NCBI GenBank assembly: GCA_938091165.1
Contig: CALKNK010000005.1
Span: 1-64,000 of the forward strand
DNA length: 64,000 nucleotides
Origin: an uncultured Ilumatobacter sp.
GTDB lineage: Bacteria; Actinomycetota; Acidimicrobiia; Acidimicrobiales; Ilumatobacteraceae
Reading direction: 5' to 3'
The notes under the pieces are model-generated. The model was not told where the DNA came from. It did not search any database and worked only from the letters and a program-made list of their open reading frames with translations. How positions within the stretch are numbered: the stretch's first letter is position 1; every line of letters starts with the position of its first letter. This document shows, piece after piece, positions 60,697-64,000 of the stretch. A program made the position numbers and the translations under genes.

Positions 60697-62460
60697 ATGA
60701 CTGCTAATACGCACGATGACCCGACGCTCTACGACCTAGTAATCGTCGGCGGTTCTGCAGGCGGGCTCTCGGTAGCGATTTCATCGCTGCGCTCTGGGCT
60801 CGACCGAATTCGAATCCTAGAGTCAGCGGGCCGAGTCGCGCTGCCTGACTTGATCGGCCCAAATCAGCTTGATGTTGGCTTCGGCGAAGCCGTCACCTCA
60901 GTCGACGTCGTAGGTGATCACCTCGTGGTCAATACCAACCGACTGAGCTACCGCACCCGTGCCGTGTTGGTAGCGGACCGACGCGACAGCGCAGGTTGGA
61001 AACCGCCGATCCCGCTGCCTGAAACCAACCGCATCCACATCGATCAATTCAACGCTGGCACCGATCAAGACATCTTGGTCGTCGGTCTCTCCGATCACGC
61101 TGTTGAGTTGATCGCGCAGTACGCCGATGGTGGAAATCGGATGGTGCTTGCCGCTGGCGGCATGGACCCGACGCTCCTTTCGCCTGCTGGCGCCAGCGTC
61201 CTACGTAAGCTCGAGCGGGACCGCCAGGCGACGTTGCTCTATCGGTCAACCCCGCAGCACATAACGCTGGCGGGTGAGTTTCCAATGGCTGAGTTCGGCG
61301 ACCGCCGGACCCCTGATCTTCAGTTTGACCACATCGTGTTTGCCTCCCCACGCGCCGCCCTGACGCCAGACGATGTTGGTGCCAGCGCAGCTGCGATCGA
61401 ATCCGGCAAAGTATGGTTCATTGGTGATCCAGGTCCAGGTGTTCCTGCAACCACTGCGCCTGGGTGGCAGGTCGGCGTGGCACTCGCCGAGGCATGTTTT
61501 CCGGAGATCGACCCTCCTATGCCGCCTTCGTCGATTGAACGGCGTGCCCGTCACGTGGGGGCCATTGAAGAGTTGCGTGATGAGCATTACAACGCCACGA
61601 TCACCTACTTCGAGCCGACACATTCTGACCTTTGGGTGCTGCGCGTCAAGCCGGACAACGGCGAAACCTCCTATGTACCCGGCCAGTACGCATCGCTTGG
61701 ATTGGGGTACTGGGAAGAGCGGATTGACGACGCTGATGACCTTGAGGCAGAGAAGCGTTGGGACAAACTGATTCGCCGCTCGTATTCGATCTCGTCGCGA
61801 ATTTTCGACGACTACGGCTACCTGACTGACGAGAATGGCCTCGACGAACTCGAGTTTTACATTGTTCTTGTTCCACCTACATCAGATAACACTCCGGCGC
61901 TCACGCCGCGTCTCGCGTTGAAAAAGATCGGTGATCGCATCTACCTCGGCCCGAAGGTCGCCGGCCGTTATACCCTCAACTCGGTCCAGGACCCGACTGC
62001 TGAGATCGTGTTTTTCTCAACCGGTACGGGTGAGGCGCCGCATAACGGCATGGTTATTGACCTGTTGCGCAAGGGCCACACAGGTCCCATCATTTCTGCG
62101 GTCACGGTGCGTCAAAACGCGGACCTCGGGTACGCCGACAAGCACCGCGAGCTCGAAACGCGATACCCGAACTATCACTACGTGCCCATGCCTACTCGCG
62201 AGAAAAGTGTTCCGAAGCGGTACCTACAGGATCTGGTGCGCGACAACGACTTCTCTGAAAAGCTTGGAGTCACGCTGTCACCGGACACCAGCCACATCTT
62301 CCTGTGCGGTAACCCGGCAATGATCGGACTCCCACAAGAAGTCGACGGTAAGCAAGAGTTTCCCGAGACCACGGGTGTCGTCGAGTTGCTGTTACAACAG
62401 GGGTTCAGCCTCGATCGCCGCAACGCACCTGGCAACATCCACTACGAGGAATACTGGTAG
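60697..62460 (+). CDS. Flavoprotein-like domain fused to ferredoxin-NADP reductase
   Basis: 587 residues. The N-terminal half (about 10-275) follows a thioredoxin-reductase-like FAD/NAD fold (LVIVGGSAGGLSVAI, GKVWFIGDPGPG), but its dinucleotide motifs are altered (GGSAGG, and GLSDHA instead of GxGxxA). The C-terminal half (about 295-587) is a plant-type ferredoxin-NADP reductase with RRSYSISS, FFSTGTGEAPHNGM, YHYVPMPTRE, FLCGNPAMIG and final HYEEYW. This half may bind FAD and NADP and act on ferredoxin. The reaction of the whole is unknown. ATG start. Confidence 0.85.
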   Translation: MTANTHDDPTLYDLVIVGGSAGGLSVAISSLRSGLDRIRILESAGRVALPDLIGPNQLDVGFGEAVTSVDVVGDHLVVNTNRLSYRTRAVLVADRRDSAGWKPPIPLPETNRIHIDQFNAGTDQDILVVGLSDHAVELIAQYADGGNRMVLAAGGMDPTLLSPAGASVLRKLERDRQATLLYRSTPQHITLAGEFPMAEFGDRRTPDLQFDHIVFASPRAALTPDDVGASAAAIESGKVWFIGDPGPGVPATTAPGWQVGVALAEACFPEIDPPMPPSSIERRARHVGAIEELRDEHYNATITYFEPTHSDLWVLRVKPDNGETSYVPGQYASLGLGYWEERIDDADDLEAEKRWDKLIRRSYSISSRIFDDYGYLTDENGLDELEFYIVLVPPTSDNTPALTPRLALKKIGDRIYLGPKVAGRYTLNSVQDPTAEIVFFSTGTGEAPHNGMVIDLLRKGHTGPIISAVTVRQNADLGYADKHRELETRYPNYHYVPMPTREKSVPKRYLQDLVRDNDFSEKLGVTLSPDTSHIFLCGNPAMIGLPQEVDGKQEFPETTGVVELLLQQGFSLDRRNAPGNIHYEEYW

Positions 62461-62477
62461 AGCTCCACGTAGATCTT

Positions 62478-63782
62478 TCACTCGGCGGCCATTGCGTCGG
62501 CCATCTCGGCGGCGTCAAAGATTTGTGAAAGTGAAATCGCCACTGTTGCGAGGTTGCGGCTGTCACACGCTTCAAGGACGCCGTCACTCATTGACTCATC
62601 GACGGGCAGGAAGCCGCCGTAGGATCGGTGAGTTTGGCCGACCGGGAGCGGTCGCCCGCAGATCAGTGTGCCGACCTCGAGTTGTTGCTTGGGGACAGTG
62701 CCGACGATTGTGACGCTGGTGCGGCTGCGCAAGTCAATGAGTTCAAGCGCAGCGTGTGTCGACTTCTTCACACGAAATACGCTTCGCGACGCCCGGATCC
62801 ACTGCTCCGTGAGTTCGACCTCGTCGGCAGGGAGTACAGCGTGTTTCGCCTTAAAGAAACGGCTGGCCACGTCGCCTTCGTGCAGGGCAATGTCGGTCGG
62901 AATGTAGGACGACTCAAGCATGGTGGCCAGGTCCGGTGTCTGCAGGCTGCTTGTTATTTCAGCTACAACGGTGTCAGGAAGGTACCGGTTGGTGATCTGC
63001 ATGAAACGCATCATCTTGAGGTACAGCCACGCCGCCCGATCGTTGAGCGAATGGAGCTCCTTACCGAGGTGGCAGTGTTTGTATTTCTTGCTGGACCCAC
63101 ACGGACAGACATCGTTGCGGCCGGCGATCGGCTTGGGTCGCTGCGCAGCAAACGGAGCAATTTCTTCGGCCAGTTCGACACCAAGGCCAAGGTCGCTGGT
63201 GATCGGATCGTATGCGGCATCAAGGTCAATCTCAGTGTCCACTCCAGCGGCTCGTAGGAGGTCTCTTGCTTCGATTGGGTTACTTCCGTCGGCTTGCAGC
63301 GCAGCGAGGTCGATCAGCACCGAGGCGTGGCCACTGTCGCGCACCAACTCCAGCAAGCGGGTGGACTCATCGTTGTCCAGCTGAAGAGCCGCCTGCCGCG
63401 ACATGAGCCAAATAACGCCAGGCTGACTACCTTCGAGTGAGCCCACAATCTCGTCGATGAACGGCTGCAACGCGTCGCCAGTGAGGCCTTCTTCGGACCA
63501 GGCGTCCCATGCGGCGAGCGCTATCTCTGGGTCGTTGAGCGCTCGTGTGAACAGTGCCAGCGACTGTTTCTGCTCCGTAGCGTCGCCGAACGCCGGTTTG
63601 CCGTTTTGCGCGAAGAGCGCGGCGGCATTGGTGAGCAGCAGGAAGAGTTGTGTCTGCTCTTCATCGAAACTGAATCGCATCGCAAGCCGTTCAGCTGCCT
63701 CTGATTCGATCGCATCATCGGGAGTGTCGGCGGATGGCGCGTCGGATTCGGTGTTTATCTCAGATGAGGTCTCATCGCTCAT
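62478..63782 (-). CDS. SEC-C motif protein
   Basis: 434 residues. A single SEC-C metal-binding motif, DVCPCGSSKKYKHCH, lies near residue 225. It is found in SecA tails and in many stand-alone proteins. The region before it is helical and acidic. No other domain was recognised. The start at 63782 follows a gap with no ribosome-binding site recognised. Function unknown. Confidence 0.8.
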   Translation of the reverse strand: MSDETSSEINTESDAPSADTPDDAIESEAAERLAMRFSFDEEQTQLFLLLTNAAALFAQNGKPAFGDATEQKQSLALFTRALNDPEIALAAWDAWSEEGLTGDALQPFIDEIVGSLEGSQPGVIWLMSRQAALQLDNDESTRLLELVRDSGHASVLIDLAALQADGSNPIEARDLLRAAGVDTEIDLDAAYDPITSDLGLGVELAEEIAPFAAQRPKPIAGRNDVCPCGSSKKYKHCHLGKELHSLNDRAAWLYLKMMRFMQITNRYLPDTVVAEITSSLQTPDLATMLESSYIPTDIALHEGDVASRFFKAKHAVLPADEVELTEQWIRASRSVFRVKKSTHAALELIDLRSRTSVTIVGTVPKQQLEVGTLICGRPLPVGQTHRSYGGFLPVDESMSDGVLEACDSRNLATVAISLSQIFDAAEMADAMAAE

Positions 63783-63863
63783 TACTGCATCCTGCCGCAG
63801 AGCTAATTGACTCGCACTTGAGTCGCCGATGAATCCGTCTTGTTCGCCGCGCCCGCAACGCCA

Positions 63864-64000
63864 TCAGCCGCCAAGGATCGCAAAGGTGCCCGAACTCGTT
63901 GCGACGAGTCGATCATCGCCGTCGTGTACTCGTGCTTCAAGGTGAACGATGCTACGACCGCGCTTCACGACCGTAGCTTCGGCAACTAACTTCCCGTCCG
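63864..64000 (-). CDS. C-terminus of a PaaI-like hotdog thioesterase (partial)
   Basis: The stop TGA is at 63864-63866 and the frame stays open to the right edge of the window. The 45 visible residues include DGKLVAEATVVKRGRSIV, LEARVHDGDDRLVATS and GTFAILGG, which fit the last strands of a PaaI-family hotdog thioesterase. The start lies beyond the window. It is on the same strand as the SEC-C gene, 81 bases upstream of it. Confidence 0.7.
   Translation of the reverse strand, partial: DGKLVAEATVVKRGRSIVHLEARVHDGDDRLVATSSGTFAILGG

Noticed and set aside
1..64000. CRISPR arrays, insertion sequences, prophage or rRNA genes
   Set aside because: No regularly spaced repeats, transposase or phage structural genes, or rRNA sequence were recognised on reading.

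Overview
The window looks like the replication-origin region of an actinobacterial chromosome, most likely from the class Acidimicrobiia (inference). The gene order from 0.9 to 38 kb runs tRNA-Ile, DUF3566, gyrA, gyrB, dciA, recF, dnaN, dnaA, rpmH, rnpA, yidD, yidC, khpB/jag, rsmG, parA, parB, cwlM, trxA, trxB, anti-sigma, ECF sigma, kinase, DUF6049, pcnA. It continues with DUF5318, rpsF, ssb, rpsR, rplI and dnaB. This matches the mycobacterial origin region closely. Base composition is moderately GC-rich, and GTG/TTG starts are frequent. No rRNA, CRISPR array, prophage or insertion sequence was seen.

Layout. 0-0.8 kb: no recognisable gene. 0.8-11.3 kb (minus strand): tRNA-Ile and replication genes up to dnaA. 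11.7-17.5 kb (plus): ribosomal protein L34, RNase P protein, the YidC insertion module, KhpB, RsmG and ParAB with parS sites. 17.7-28 kb (minus): the CwlM-like protein, thioredoxin pair, ECF sigma/anti-sigma pair, a transmembrane Ser/Thr kinase, DegV, DUF6049 and an acetyltransferase. 28-42 kb (mostly plus): CCA transferase, a GGDEF-EAL protein, the rpsF-ssb-rpsR-rplI operon, dnaB, a Nei glycosylase and a homodimeric-type pyruvate dehydrogenase E1. 42-64 kb: an accessory, lipid-flavoured region with hotdog/MaoC proteins, a dienoyl-CoA isomerase, a split PAS protein, a beta-propeller lipoprotein, an adenylation-carrier-membrane acyltransferase fusion, an acyl-CoA synthetase, an SDR, two acyl-CoA dehydrogenases, a MarR regulator and a thiolase. 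It ends with a CGNR regulator, a PQ-loop membrane protein, a cold-shock protein, a two-part flavoprotein/ferredoxin-NADP reductase and a SEC-C protein.

How the parts fit. The minus-strand replication block and plus-strand rpmH block diverge around dnaA, and DnaA-box-like 9-mers lie on both sides of dnaA. Two further DnaA-box groups were found: an inverted pair of perfect boxes downstream of parB, and four same-strand boxes just upstream of dnaB. The sigma locus reads as one coupled unit, kinase then sigma then anti-sigma. The kinase carries an extracellular domain like the one fused to MurJ in mycobacteria, but MurJ is absent here. The CwlM-like protein has lost all recognisable zinc ligands of its amidase domain, which fits a regulatory role in wall synthesis.

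The best candidate for an undescribed system is the 830-residue protein at 48603-51095. It joins an adenylation domain, a phosphopantetheine carrier domain and an AT3-type membrane acyltransferase in one chain, which suggests a self-contained machine for activating and transferring an acyl or aminoacyl group across or at the membrane. Substrate and acceptor are unknown.
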